In this document: positions 8,142 to 15,367 of the stretch, one piece after another
Layout: every line of letters starts with the position of its first letter
How positions within the stretch are numbered: position 1 is the first letter of the stretch
Assembly (NCBI RefSeq): GCF_002483305.1
Contig: NZ_DLHQ01000012.1
Location: 1 to 16,546 of the forward strand
DNA from: Brevundimonas sp. UBA7664
GTDB taxonomy: Bacteria; Pseudomonadota; Alphaproteobacteria; Caulobacterales; Caulobacteraceae
Direction: 5' to 3'
DNA: 16,546 nucleotides
Made by a program: the position numbers and the translations under genes
Notes under the pieces: model-generated
Seen by the model: the letters and a program-made list of their open reading frames with translations, nothing else
What the model was told of the DNA's origin: nothing
The model's database searches: none

Positions 8142-9136
8142 GGATGAACCTCCGCGATCCGTGACTGGAACCAGGCGAGGGCCACCTCATGGTTCGGGCT
8201 GAGCACGCCGCGATCATAGGCGCCCGCTGACAGGTTGCGCTGCACCGCCTCGCAGATGGCGGCGTCCTCGGCGGTCAGGCGATCCGAAGCGGTCAGGGCC
8301 TCGCCCAGCGTGCCTTCGCCGCCGTCGTTCAGGAACAGATAGTCCAGCCGCGTCCGCCCCGGCCCGACCGGCGTCATCCGCTCGATCATGGCCCCGTCGC
8401 GATAGACGTTGACCCCCAGGTTCGGCCACAGCCAGCCCCAGACGCCCGCCTGCGGTCCGTCGTTGACCCCGACGGCCTCCTGCACGACCACATCGCCCTC
8501 GACCCGCACCCGGTATTCCGCCCCGCCCAGCTCGTCGGCCAACAGCGGATGCACCGAGCCGATGTGGTAGCCCTCAAGGTAGTTCTCGGCATAGGTCTTC
8601 CAGTCGCAGGCCAGATCGTGAGAGCGACGCAGGGCCGGCGCGGCGATCGCCAACCCCCGCTCCGCCAGCACGGCCTCCAGCGGCGCGACATGGCCCGCCA
8701 GAGGCGCAGCGTCGGCGTCCATGGTGGCGAAGACGAGACCGCGCCAGGTCTCCAGCCGCAGGGCCAGCAGGCCGAACTCGCGCGGATCAAAGCCCTCCGC
8801 CGCGCCGAACCCGGTCGCCGCTCTCAGCCGCCCGTCCAGCGCATAGCGCCAGCCGTGATAGGCGCAGACCAGCTCACCCTCGCAATGCCCTGATGAACCT
8901 GTGACCAGCGGTCCGGCCCGGTGGCGGCAGACGTTGTGAAAGGCGCGCAGGGCGCCGTCCTTGCCCCGCACGGCCAGCAGGCGATGTCCGGCGACATCGG
9001 TCGCGATCCAGTCGCCAGGGGCCGGCGCCTCGGCCTCGTGGCCCAGGAACAGCCAGGCGCGCCCGAACACGGCGGATCGCTCGCGCACCCAGGCTTCGGG
9101 GCAGCCGTACAGTCGGGCGGGAAGCGTGGCCTGCAT
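8138..9136 (-). CDS. Rieske-type oxygenase alpha subunit (quaternary-ammonium/aromatic ring-hydroxylating family)
   Basis: Two-domain Rieske non-haem iron oxygenase; length 332 aa from this start. The [2Fe-2S] site is C70-x-H72 and C91-x2-H94 (NVCRHR, CAYHGW). The mononuclear iron motif is in AENYLEGYHIGSVHP (H191, H196; a likely third ligand is D291). The residue that normally links the two centres (Asp in naphthalene dioxygenase) is Glu here (E188), as in carnitine and related quaternary-ammonium oxygenases, so a methylated-amine or betaine-type substrate is a reasonable inference. No reductase gene is adjacent. An upstream TTG at 9172 would add 12 residues. Neither start has a good Shine-Dalgarno; the ATG at 9136 is chosen by family fit. 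It lies between an EAL-like gene and a permease gene, which it overlaps by 4 bp. Confidence 0.85.
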   Translation of the reverse strand: MQATLPARLYGCPEAWVRERSAVFGRAWLFLGHEAEAPAPGDWIATDVAGHRLLAVRGKDGALRAFHNVCRHRAGPLVTGSSGHCEGELVCAYHGWRYALDGRLRAATGFGAAEGFDPREFGLLALRLETWRGLVFATMDADAAPLAGHVAPLEAVLAERGLAIAAPALRRSHDLACDWKTYAENYLEGYHIGSVHPLLADELGGAEYRVRVEGDVVVQEAVGVNDGPQAGVWGWLWPNLGVNVYRDGAMIERMTPVGPGRTRLDYLFLNDGGEGTLGEALTASDRLTAEDAAICEAVQRNLSAGAYDRGVLSPNHEVALAWFQSRIAEVHP

Positions 9137-9178
9137 GCGGAGATGAAGGCCCCGGCCGGCCCTTCCCGTCAACCGGTC

Positions 9179-9994
9179 TCAGACCGTGATCGCATCCATG
9201 CCGGCGAACACGGCGTGGGTCGCCCCGGCGGTATGGGCCGCCAGACCGCGGTCGGGACGCAGGTTCAGCAGCATCACCTGCGGACAGGCCTCGCGCGCCA
9301 CGGCGATCAGCTGCGAGGCCTCCAGCCATTCGTGGGCGTTCTCGTGGGCGACGCCGGCGAAATCGATGGCCAGGCACTGCGCGTGGGCCCCGACCAGCCG
9401 TCGGGCCGCGCCCGCGTCGGGCGCGATATGCAGGATGATCCCGAGGGCCGCGGTCTCGAAATGGGCGATGGCTTCGGCGACCGCGTCGGGCGGCGCCTGC
9501 TCCAGGCCGCCCATCACCTCCACCAGCAGGGTGCCGGGCGCGCCGCCGTGCTGAAGCTCGGCGCACAGCAGAGCGAACCGTCCGCCGCTCGAGGCCACCG
9601 TCCGCCAGAAGGCCGGCAGGACGCCGCTGTCGTCCGTCCCGAGGTGCAGCAGGTCGAGGCCGTGATTCAGCGTCTGCAGATCGATGCGTTTGAGATCCAT
9701 GGGCTCCAGCGTGCGGCGGCCCAGCGCGGCCAGGGCGCTCTCGCCGCCGCGATGGCGCACCGTCCGGCGGATGCGGCGGCTGACCGGAACCGACCGGCTG
9801 AGATCAAACACCGGCTGCGCCGCCAGCGTCACGGTCAGTTCACGGCGCGCGCGCGTCACGAGCGTGAAGGTCAGGCTTTCATAGGGGGCCGCATAGGAGC
9901 GCCGCTCGCCGAGCGGCATGGGATGGCGCTCATGCGAATCGCCGGCGCCCTCAGCGCCGTCGGCCGGTCGGGTTTCACCCTGTATCCGCGTCAT
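9179..9994 (-). CDS. Degenerate EAL-domain-like protein, probably catalytically inactive
   Basis: A 271-residue protein whose C-terminal ~220 residues follow the outline of an EAL (cyclic-di-GMP phosphodiesterase) domain without its active site. AAQPVFDLSRSVPVS (about 58-72) looks like the opening QPIVDL strand, but the EALLR motif that should follow reads SRRIRRTVR. LLVEVMGG (about 156-163) stands where EITE is expected. HIAPDAG replaces DDFGTG, and CLAIDFAG replaces LKID. No GGDEF, signal peptide or membrane segment is seen. The ATG at 9994 is chosen because GGAGG (10000-10004) lies 5 nt upstream; a TTG at 10006 is in frame. It is the first gene of a tight minus-strand run with the Rieske oxygenase and the permease. 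EAL descent is my inference from strand-by-strand similarity; the alternative is simply an unknown protein. Confidence 0.55.
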   Translation of the reverse strand: MTRIQGETRPADGAEGAGDSHERHPMPLGERRSYAAPYESLTFTLVTRARRELTVTLAAQPVFDLSRSVPVSRRIRRTVRHRGGESALAALGRRTLEPMDLKRIDLQTLNHGLDLLHLGTDDSGVLPAFWRTVASSGGRFALLCAELQHGGAPGTLLVEVMGGLEQAPPDAVAEAIAHFETAALGIILHIAPDAGAARRLVGAHAQCLAIDFAGVAHENAHEWLEASQLIAVAREACPQVMLLNLRPDRGLAAHTAGATHAVFAGMDAITV

Positions 9995-9999
9995 GACCG

Positions 10000-10004
10000 C
10001 CTCC
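10000..10004 (-). promoter_or_regulatory. Strong ribosome binding site deciding the EAL-like start
   Basis: GGAGG on the minus strand, 5 nt before ATG 9994. It selects this start over the in-frame TTG at 10006, which overlaps the site. Confidence 0.7.
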
Positions 10005-10172
10005 AAAGCCGGTCCGGGAAAAGCCTCCGCCTGTCAGTTCGCGCCTCAAGGTGAAAACACATCGCTGACGAACGTGGTCAAACGCCATTGACCATGCTGC
10101 GTCCCGATCTGGTTCAGCCTGGCCGTCCACGGACCCTTGCGCGATCCGGTCCGCATGGGCCAAGACGCCGGC

Positions 10173-10871
10173 ATGAGCATCACCACGGTCGGCCTGGATG
10201 CCGACGATACCCTCTGGCACAACGAGACGATCTTCAGGCTGACCCACGACCGGTTCGTCGATCTGCTGACCGATCACGACAACGCCCTGATCGAGGCCCG
10301 GCTGGCCGAGGTCGAACGACGCAACCTTCGCCTCTACGGCTACGGGGTGAAGGGGTTCACCCTGTCGATGCTCGAGACCGCGATGGAGCTGTGCGACGGC
10401 GCGCCGCCGCCCCACGCCATCCGCGAAATCCTGGCGGCCGGTCGCGAGATGCTGGCCCATCCGGTCGAGACCCTGCCCGGAGTGGACGAGGCCCTCGCCG
10501 CGCTGTCGGAGCGCTACCGCCTGGTGCTGATCACCAAGGGCGATCTGCTGGACCAGGAGCGAAAACTGGCGGCCTCGGGCCTCGGCGACCTGTTCGCGGC
10601 GGTCGAGATCGTGTCCGAGAAGGACCGGACGACCTATGAGCGGGTCTTCGCTCGCCACGGGACCGGCGCCGGCGAGGCTGTCATGGCCGGCAACTCCATG
10701 AAGTCGGACGTTCTTCCAGCGCTCGAGGCCGGCGCTTTCGCGGTCCACATCCCCTATGTCATCACCTGGGCGCACGAGTTGGCGGATGCGCCCGGGGATC
10801 ACGACCGTTTCGGCGCGCTCGACGGCATCGCGGGCCTGCCCGACTGGATCGATGCGCGGTCGGACGGATAA
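10173..10871 (+). CDS. HAD-superfamily hydrolase (phosphatase-like)
   Basis: Cytoplasmic haloacid-dehalogenase-type phosphohydrolase of 232 residues. Motif I is LDADDTLWHN (nucleophile D9, acid/base D11). Motif II is LVLITKGD in the middle. Motif IV is AGNSMKSDVLPALEAGA, which supplies the Mg-binding acid. The helical insertion between motifs I and II (about 20-95) is a C1-type cap. The substrate is probably a small phosphometabolite and cannot be named. Starts at TTG 10137, ATG 10155 and ATG 10173 are all in frame. The last is chosen because it puts motif I at the usual distance from the N-terminus; none has a clear Shine-Dalgarno. It diverges from the EAL-like gene across a 178-bp gap and precedes the RraB-like gene by 113 bp. 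Confidence 0.85.
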   Translation: MSITTVGLDADDTLWHNETIFRLTHDRFVDLLTDHDNALIEARLAEVERRNLRLYGYGVKGFTLSMLETAMELCDGAPPPHAIREILAAGREMLAHPVETLPGVDEALAALSERYRLVLITKGDLLDQERKLAASGLGDLFAAVEIVSEKDRTTYERVFARHGTGAGEAVMAGNSMKSDVLPALEAGAFAVHIPYVITWAHELADAPGDHDRFGALDGIAGLPDWIDARSDG

Positions 10872-10890
10872 GCGCTTGCTCCCTCGCCGC

Positions 10891-10906
10891 CCCGTCTTTA
10901 GACGGG
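10891..10906 (+). terminator. Small stem-loop after the HAD gene
   Basis: CCCGTC (10891-10896) and GACGGG (10901-10906) form a perfect 6-bp stem with a TTTA loop, 20 bp after the HAD stop. No T-run follows, so intrinsic termination is doubtful; it may only be a 3'-end stabilising structure. Confidence 0.3.
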
Positions 10907-10984
10907 CCGCTTAGCCGACAACAAGAACCGCCCCGCGCCGGCATCGCCCGCGTCGGGTCCCCGCGCGCGAGGAGACCAGCCGCC

Positions 10985-11299
10985 TTGACCGATGCCGACG
11001 TCCCTCACGAAGAGCGCGACGCCATGGTCCGGGCGTCGCTGGCGGCGCATGGCGACAGCGGCGTCACGCCCCGGCACACCCTGTTCTATTTCTACGGGGA
11101 CGGGGATCACGAGGACCTGAACGAGGTGGCGCGGCGCGCGGGGTTCCTGACCCGGGGGCACGACGACTGCACCATCCTCGAAACCACGATGGCGGTCGAC
11201 GAGGCCTCGTTCTCGCCCGTCTCCTCCATGATGCAATCCTGGGCCGCGGCCTTCCAGCTGGACTACGACGGCTGGGAGTGCGCGGTCGTGACGAACTGA
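10985..11299 (+). CDS. RraB-like regulator of ribonuclease E activity
   Basis: A 104-residue acidic protein resembling the RraB family (regulator of ribonuclease activity B), which binds RNase E and dampens mRNA decay. The pattern fits: an N-terminal charged helix (EERDAMVRASLAAHGDSG), TLFYFYGDGDHEDLNEVARR, an ETTMAVDEAS segment, and the characteristic FQLDYDGWECAVV ending. It is shorter than the E. coli protein because it lacks the acidic tail. The start is TTG at 10985, supported by GAGGAG at 10969-10974 (10 nt spacing); the next in-frame ATG (11024) would remove 13 residues. Only 16 bp separate its stop from the carB ATG, so the two are probably cotranscribed. The family call is from pattern recognition and is fairly but not fully secure. 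Confidence 0.65.
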   Translation: MTDADVPHEERDAMVRASLAAHGDSGVTPRHTLFYFYGDGDHEDLNEVARRAGFLTRGHDDCTILETTMAVDEASFSPVSSMMQSWAAAFQLDYDGWECAVVTN

Positions 11300-11315
11300 A
11301 AGTCCCGTAAAAACA

Positions 11316-14300
11316 ATGCCTAAGCGCACGGACATCAAATCTGTACTGATCATCGGGGCGGGGCCCATTGTGATCGGACAGGCGTGCGAGTTCGACTATT
11401 CCGGCGTCCAGGCGTGCAAGGCGCTGAAGGCCGAGGGATATAGGGTCGTGCTGGTCAATTCCAATCCGGCCACGATCATGACCGACCCGGAGGTGGCGGA
11501 CGCCACCTATATCGAGCCGATCACGCCGGAGTTCGTCGAGCGGATCATCGCGAAGGAACGGCCCGACGCCCTGCTGCCGACCATGGGCGGGCAGACGGCG
11601 CTGAACACGGCGCTGGCGCTCGATGCGTCGGGCGCGCTGAAGAAGTGGGGCGTGGAGATGATCGGGGCGAAGGCCGATGTCATCGACAAGGCCGAGGACC
11701 GCCAGAAATTCCGCGACGCCATGGACAAGCTGGGGCTGGAAAGCCCCCGCTCCAAGGCCATCCATCACATCGACGAGGCCGAGGACGCCCTGGCCTTCGT
11801 CGGCCTGCCCGCCATCGTCCGCCCGTCCTTCACCCTCGCCGGCACCGGCGGCGGCATCGCCTACAATGTCGAGGAATACCGCGAGATCGTCGAACGCGGC
11901 CTCGACCTGTCGCCGACCACCGAGGTGCTGGTCGAGGAGAGCGTGCTGGGCTGGAAGGAGTATGAGATGGAGGTCGTCCGCGACAAGGCGGACAACTGCA
12001 TCATCATCTGCTCGATCGAGAACATCGACCCGATGGGGGTTCACACCGGCGACTCCATCACCGTCGCCCCGGCCCTGACGCTGACCGACAAGGAGTACCA
12101 GCGGATGCGCACGGGCTCGATCAACGTCCTGCGCGAGATCGGCGTCGAGACCGGCGGATCGAACGTGCAGTGGGCGATCAATCCCGCCGACGGCCGGATG
12201 GTGGTGATCGAGATGAACCCGCGGGTGTCGCGCTCGTCCGCCCTGGCCTCCAAGGCCACGGGCTTCCCGATCGCCAAAGTCGCGGCGCGTCTGGCGGTGG
12301 GCTACACGCTCGACGAACTGACCAACGACATCACCATGGTCACGCCGGCCTCGTTCGAGCCGAGCATCGACTATGTCGTCACCAAGATCCCGCGCTTCGC
12401 CTTCGAGAAATACCCCGGCGCCGAGGCGACCCTGTCGACCTCGATGAAGTCGGTCGGCGAGGTCATGGCCATCGGCCGGACCTTCCAGGAATCGATGCAG
12501 AAGGCCCTGCGCGGCCTCGAGACCGGCCTGACCGGCTTCAACGAGATCGAGATCGACGGCGTCGTCGACGTCGAGGACGAGGCCTCGGCCCGGGCCGCCG
12601 TGGTGCGGGCGCTGGGGATGCCGACGCCCGACCGCATCCTCGTCATCGCCCAGGCCTTCCGCCACGGCCTGTCGGTCGAGGAGGTCAATGCGGCCTGTTC
12701 GTACGAGCCGTGGTTCCTGCGTCAGATCGCCGACATCGTCCGCACCGAGGGCCATATCCGGGTCCAGGGCCTGCCGACCGACGCCACCGACTTCCGCAAG
12801 CTGAAGAGCAAGGGCTTCTCCGACGCCCGTCTGGCCCAGCTCACCGGCCAGACGGAAAAGGCCGTCCGGACCGCCCGCCGCGGCCTGAACGTGCGCCCCG
12901 TGTTCAAGCGTATCGACACCTGCGCCGCCGAATTCGCCTCGGCCACCGCCTATATGTATTCGACCTATGAGACCGGCGCCCTCGGCCAGGTCCCGCAGTG
13001 CGAATCCAACCCAACCGACAGAAAAAAGGCGATAATTCTGGGCGGCGGGCCGAACCGGATCGGGCAAGGGATCGAGTTCGATTACTGCTGCTGTCACGCG
13101 GCCTTCGCCTTCGCCGACATCGGCGTCGAGTCGATCATGGTCAACTGCAACCCCGAGACGGTTTCGACCGACTATGACACCTCCGACCGGCTGTATTTCG
13201 AGCCGCTGACGGCCGAGGACGTGCTGGAGCTGATCGAGGTCGAGCGCTCGACCGGAAACCTGATCGGCGTCGTCGTCCAGTTCGGCGGCCAGACCCCGCT
13301 GAAGCTGGCCCATGCGCTGCACGAGGACGGGGTGCCGATCCTCGGCACCTCACTGGATTCCATCGACCTGGCCGAGGACCGCGAGCGGTTCCAGGTCATG
13401 CTGCACGACATCGGCCTGATGCAGCCGCCCAACGGCCTGGCGCGCAGCGCCGAGGAAGCCGCGCAGAAGGCGGACGAGGTGGGCTATCCCGTCGTCCTGC
13501 GCCCCTCCTATGTGCTGGGCGGACGCGGCATGGTCATCGTTCACGACCGCGAACAGCTGGACCGCTATGTCGGCGAGGCCATGCGGGTCTCGGGCGACGA
13601 TCCGGTGCTGATCGACCACTATCTGAACCGCGCCACCGAGGTGGACGTCGACGCCTTGTGCGACGACGAAACCGTCTTCGTCGCGGGCGTTCTGGAACAT
13701 ATCGAGGAGGCCGGCGTCCACTCGGGCGACAGCGCCTGCTCCATGCCGCCCTACTCCCTGTCCGACGCCACCATCGCCGAGCTGAAGCGTCAGACCGAGG
13801 CCATGGCCCGGGCCCTGAAGGTGCGCGGCCTGATGAACGTCCAGTTCGCCATCGAGGAGCCGCACAGCGCCGAACCGCGCATCTTCGTGCTGGAGGTCAA
13901 TCCGCGCGCCAGCCGCACCGCGCCGTTCGTGGCCAAGACCATCGGCCAGCCGATCGCTGCCATCGCCGCCAAGGTCATGGCCGGCGTGCCGCTGAAATCC
14001 TTCGGCCTGACCGACACGCCGTACGACCATATCGCGGTCAAGGAAGCCGTCTTCCCCTTCGCCCGCTTCGCCGGGGTCGACACCGTGCTGGGCCCCGAGA
14101 TGCGTTCGACGGGCGAGGTCATGGGGCTGGACTGGAAGCGCGAGGGCGAGGCCGACATGGCCCCCGCCTTCGCCCGCGCCTTCGCGAAGTCCCAGATCGG
14201 CGGCGGCACCACCCTGCCTGTCGCCGGCTGCGCCTTCGTCAGCGTCAAGGACGGCGACAAGCCCTTCATCGTCGAGGCGGTGAAGACCCTGCTGGCAGAG

Positions 14301-14618
14301 GGTTTCACCATCATGGCCACCGGCGGGACGCACACCTACCTGAACGATCAGGGCCTGCCCGTCGCCTTCGTCAAGAAGGTGCTGGAAGGCCGCCCGCACA
14401 TCGTCGACGCGATGAAGAACGGCGAGGTCCAGCTGGTCATCAACACGACCGAGGGCAAGCAGTCGCTGCAGGACAGCTTCAGCCTGCGGCGCACGGCCCT
14501 GATGATGAAGATCCCCTATTACACGACGACGGCGGGGGCGCTGGCGGCGTCCCAGGCGATCGGGGCGATCAAGGCCGGCGAGCTGGATGTGCGGCCGATC
14601 CAGGACTATGCGCACTGA
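11316..14618 (+). CDS. carB: Carbamoyl-phosphate synthase large subunit CarB
   Basis: Makes carbamoyl phosphate from bicarbonate, ammonia (from CarA) and two ATP. It has 1100 residues, slightly longer than the 1073-residue E. coli enzyme. It shows the expected internal duplication. The first half (carboxyphosphate) starts with VLIIGAGPIVIGQACEFDYS and has NSNPATIMTDPE. The second half (carbamoyl phosphate) starts near residue 570 with IILGGGPNRIGQGIEFDY and has NCNPETVSTDYDTSD. Each half has an ATP-grasp domain (GIAYNVEEY and VEMNPRVSRSSALASKATG in the first; LEVNPRASRTAPFVAKTIG in the second). A C-terminal MGS-like allosteric domain (about 960-1100) has TIMATGGTHTYL and VINTTEG. The ATG has no Shine-Dalgarno but an A-rich leader. 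A rare-codon patch with an in-phase A_AAA_AAG lies at codons 569-571, at the half boundary. Confidence 0.98.
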   Translation: MPKRTDIKSVLIIGAGPIVIGQACEFDYSGVQACKALKAEGYRVVLVNSNPATIMTDPEVADATYIEPITPEFVERIIAKERPDALLPTMGGQTALNTALALDASGALKKWGVEMIGAKADVIDKAEDRQKFRDAMDKLGLESPRSKAIHHIDEAEDALAFVGLPAIVRPSFTLAGTGGGIAYNVEEYREIVERGLDLSPTTEVLVEESVLGWKEYEMEVVRDKADNCIIICSIENIDPMGVHTGDSITVAPALTLTDKEYQRMRTGSINVLREIGVETGGSNVQWAINPADGRMVVIEMNPRVSRSSALASKATGFPIAKVAARLAVGYTLDELTNDITMVTPASFEPSIDYVVTKIPRFAFEKYPGAEATLSTSMKSVGEVMAIGRTFQESMQKALRGLETGLTGFNEIEIDGVVDVEDEASARAAVVRALGMPTPDRILVIAQAFRHGLSVEEVNAACSYEPWFLRQIADIVRTEGHIRVQGLPTDATDFRKLKSKGFSDARLAQLTGQTEKAVRTARRGLNVRPVFKRIDTCAAEFASATAYMYSTYETGALGQVPQCESNPTDRKKAIILGGGPNRIGQGIEFDYCCCHAAFAFADIGVESIMVNCNPETVSTDYDTSDRLYFEPLTAEDVLELIEVERSTGNLIGVVVQFGGQTPLKLAHALHEDGVPILGTSLDSIDLAEDRERFQVMLHDIGLMQPPNGLARSAEEAAQKADEVGYPVVLRPSYVLGGRGMVIVHDREQLDRYVGEAMRVSGDDPVLIDHYLNRATEVDVDALCDDETVFVAGVLEHIEEAGVHSGDSACSMPPYSLSDATIAELKRQTEAMARALKVRGLMNVQFAIEEPHSAEPRIFVLEVNPRASRTAPFVAKTIGQPIAAIAAKVMAGVPLKSFGLTDTPYDHIAVKEAVFPFARFAGVDTVLGPEMRSTGEVMGLDWKREGEADMAPAFARAFAKSQIGGGTTLPVAGCAFVSVKDGDKPFIVEAVKTLLAEGFTIMATGGTHTYLNDQGLPVAFVKKVLEGRPHIVDAMKNGEVQLVINTTEGKQSLQDSFSLRRTALMMKIPYYTTTAGALAASQAIGAIKAGELDVRPIQDYAH

Positions 14619-14696
14619 CGACCCGTTGGCGGCTATTTCGACCAGTCCGGGGGCGCGGAAAACGGCGCGGCCCGGACAGTTCGGCCAGCCATTTCA

Positions 14697-14811
14697 GGGA
14701 CAACGGGGTGGGATAACCGCGACAAATGGCCGGGATGCCGGGGACAAAACCGGGACAAAACCGGGACATTTGCGGGACATCCGCGGGACAGACACCGCGA
14801 CAACAGCGACA
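14697..14811. repeat. Array of GGGACA-type motifs with 11-bp period
   Basis: GGGACA or the variant GCGACA begins at 14697, 14719, 14741, 14752, 14763, 14774, 14785, 14797 and 14806. The first seven starts differ by 22, 22, 11, 11, 11 and 11 bp, and the last two drift (12 and 9). The unit is roughly CCGGGACAAAA. Imperfect GGGATA/GGGATG copies sit in the two 22-bp gaps, at 14710 and 14732. A period near one helical turn would place the motif on one DNA face. It lies in the 254-bp non-coding gap between carB and the helix-turn-helix-like gene. It is not CRISPR, since there are no spacers. Confidence 0.8.
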
Positions 14812-14826
14812 TGGAAGACACCGGGC

Positions 14827-14861
14827 GGCGCCTGCGTCCGTTTCTGACGCAGGCCGGCGCC
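14827..14861. other. Strong GC hairpin just before the HTH-like gene
   Basis: CCTGCGTC (14831-14838) pairs perfectly with GACGCAGG (14846-14853) around a 7-nt loop, flanked by GGCG and GGCGCC that can extend the stem. It ends 11 bp before the ATG at 14873. There is no T-run, so it is probably not an intrinsic terminator; it could hinder ribosome access or end the carB transcript in a factor-dependent way. Confidence 0.5.
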
Positions 14862-14872
14862 ATCATGACCGG

Positions 14873-15274
14873 ATGGAGCACCATCGCCTGCGCAAATACC
14901 GGGGGCCGGAGACCTGGGTCCAGGTCAGGGCGGCCTATGTCGCCGGGGAGTCCGCGCCGTCCGTGGCGCGACGGTTCGACGTCGGCCTGTCCAATCTGAG
15001 ACGCCGCGCCATGGCCGAGGGCTGGACCCGCAGCCGCATCGCCGAACAGCTGGACCTCAAGCCGTTGCGCGGCGGGGCGGATGACCCCAGGCCAGCCCTT
15101 GCGGCGCTGTCGCCGGCAGGCGAGACGGTCGAGCCGCCCTACGTCGATCCCGCGCTCGCCGTGGCGCGCGCCCTGCGCCGCGCCGCCTGGCTGCTGAGCC
15201 AGGGACAGGCGGCGGAAGCCATGGCCCTGATGCGCGCCGCCGAGGCGCTGGAGCGGGCGGCGACGGCGGGATGA
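14873..15274 (+). CDS. Small helix-turn-helix-like protein of unknown role
   Basis: A 133-residue protein whose N-terminal half reads as a helix-turn-helix. After ETWVQVRAAYVAGESAPS (about 13-30) comes VARRFDVGLSNLRRRAMAEG (31-50) then W51, the arrangement seen in phage terminase small subunits and other DNA-binding adaptors. The middle is Pro/Gly-rich. The C-terminus is an Ala-rich helix (ARALRRAAWLLSQGQAAEAM and ALMRAAEALERA), possibly for oligomerisation. No large terminase or phage gene is visible, so I do not call it terminase. The frame is open to 14726, but the upstream part is the repeat array and hairpin translated as low-complexity sequence, so the ATG at 14873 is chosen despite no clear Shine-Dalgarno. 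The adjacent 11-bp array is a candidate binding target, by inference only. Confidence 0.6.
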   Translation: MEHHRLRKYRGPETWVQVRAAYVAGESAPSVARRFDVGLSNLRRRAMAEGWTRSRIAEQLDLKPLRGGADDPRPALAALSPAGETVEPPYVDPALAVARALRRAAWLLSQGQAAEAMALMRAAEALERAATAG

Positions 15275-15318
15275 GGGGGCAGACGCCCGGCGACCCGCAG
15301 GGCGCAGATTTTCTGAAC

Positions 15319-15367
15319 GCCTGCTTTCGGCGACCAGGCGAGGGGCGGCCCTCGACCCAAAGCGGAC
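15319..15367. repeat. 49-bp hairpin element, copy 1
   Basis: First of three equal-length related elements (others at 15695 and 16318). It matches the second copy at 33 of 49 positions, including the CAGGCGA core and the CGACCCA...GCGGAC right end. Internally CGAGGG (15339-15344) pairs with CCCTCG (15349-15354) around GCGG. Its last base directly abuts the stop codon of the minus-strand gene at 15368. Confidence 0.6.

Noticed and set aside
6853..8217. 454-codon minus-strand frame overlapping the permease
   Set aside because: Arg/Gly-rich frame-shifted copy of the permease region; the APC signature is only in the chosen frame.
11064..13322. 752-codon open frame on the minus strand opposite carB
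   Set aside because: It is antisense to the clearly recognised carB, rich in Gly/Arg/Asp/Val repeats typical of GC-rich shadow frames, and shows no family motif.
14697..14811. CRISPR array
   Set aside because: The repeat unit is about 11 bp with no unique spacers and no cas gene nearby.
14873..15274. Phage terminase small subunit
   Set aside because: The helix-turn-helix pattern is compatible, but there is no large subunit, portal or other phage gene in view, so only a generic call is justified.
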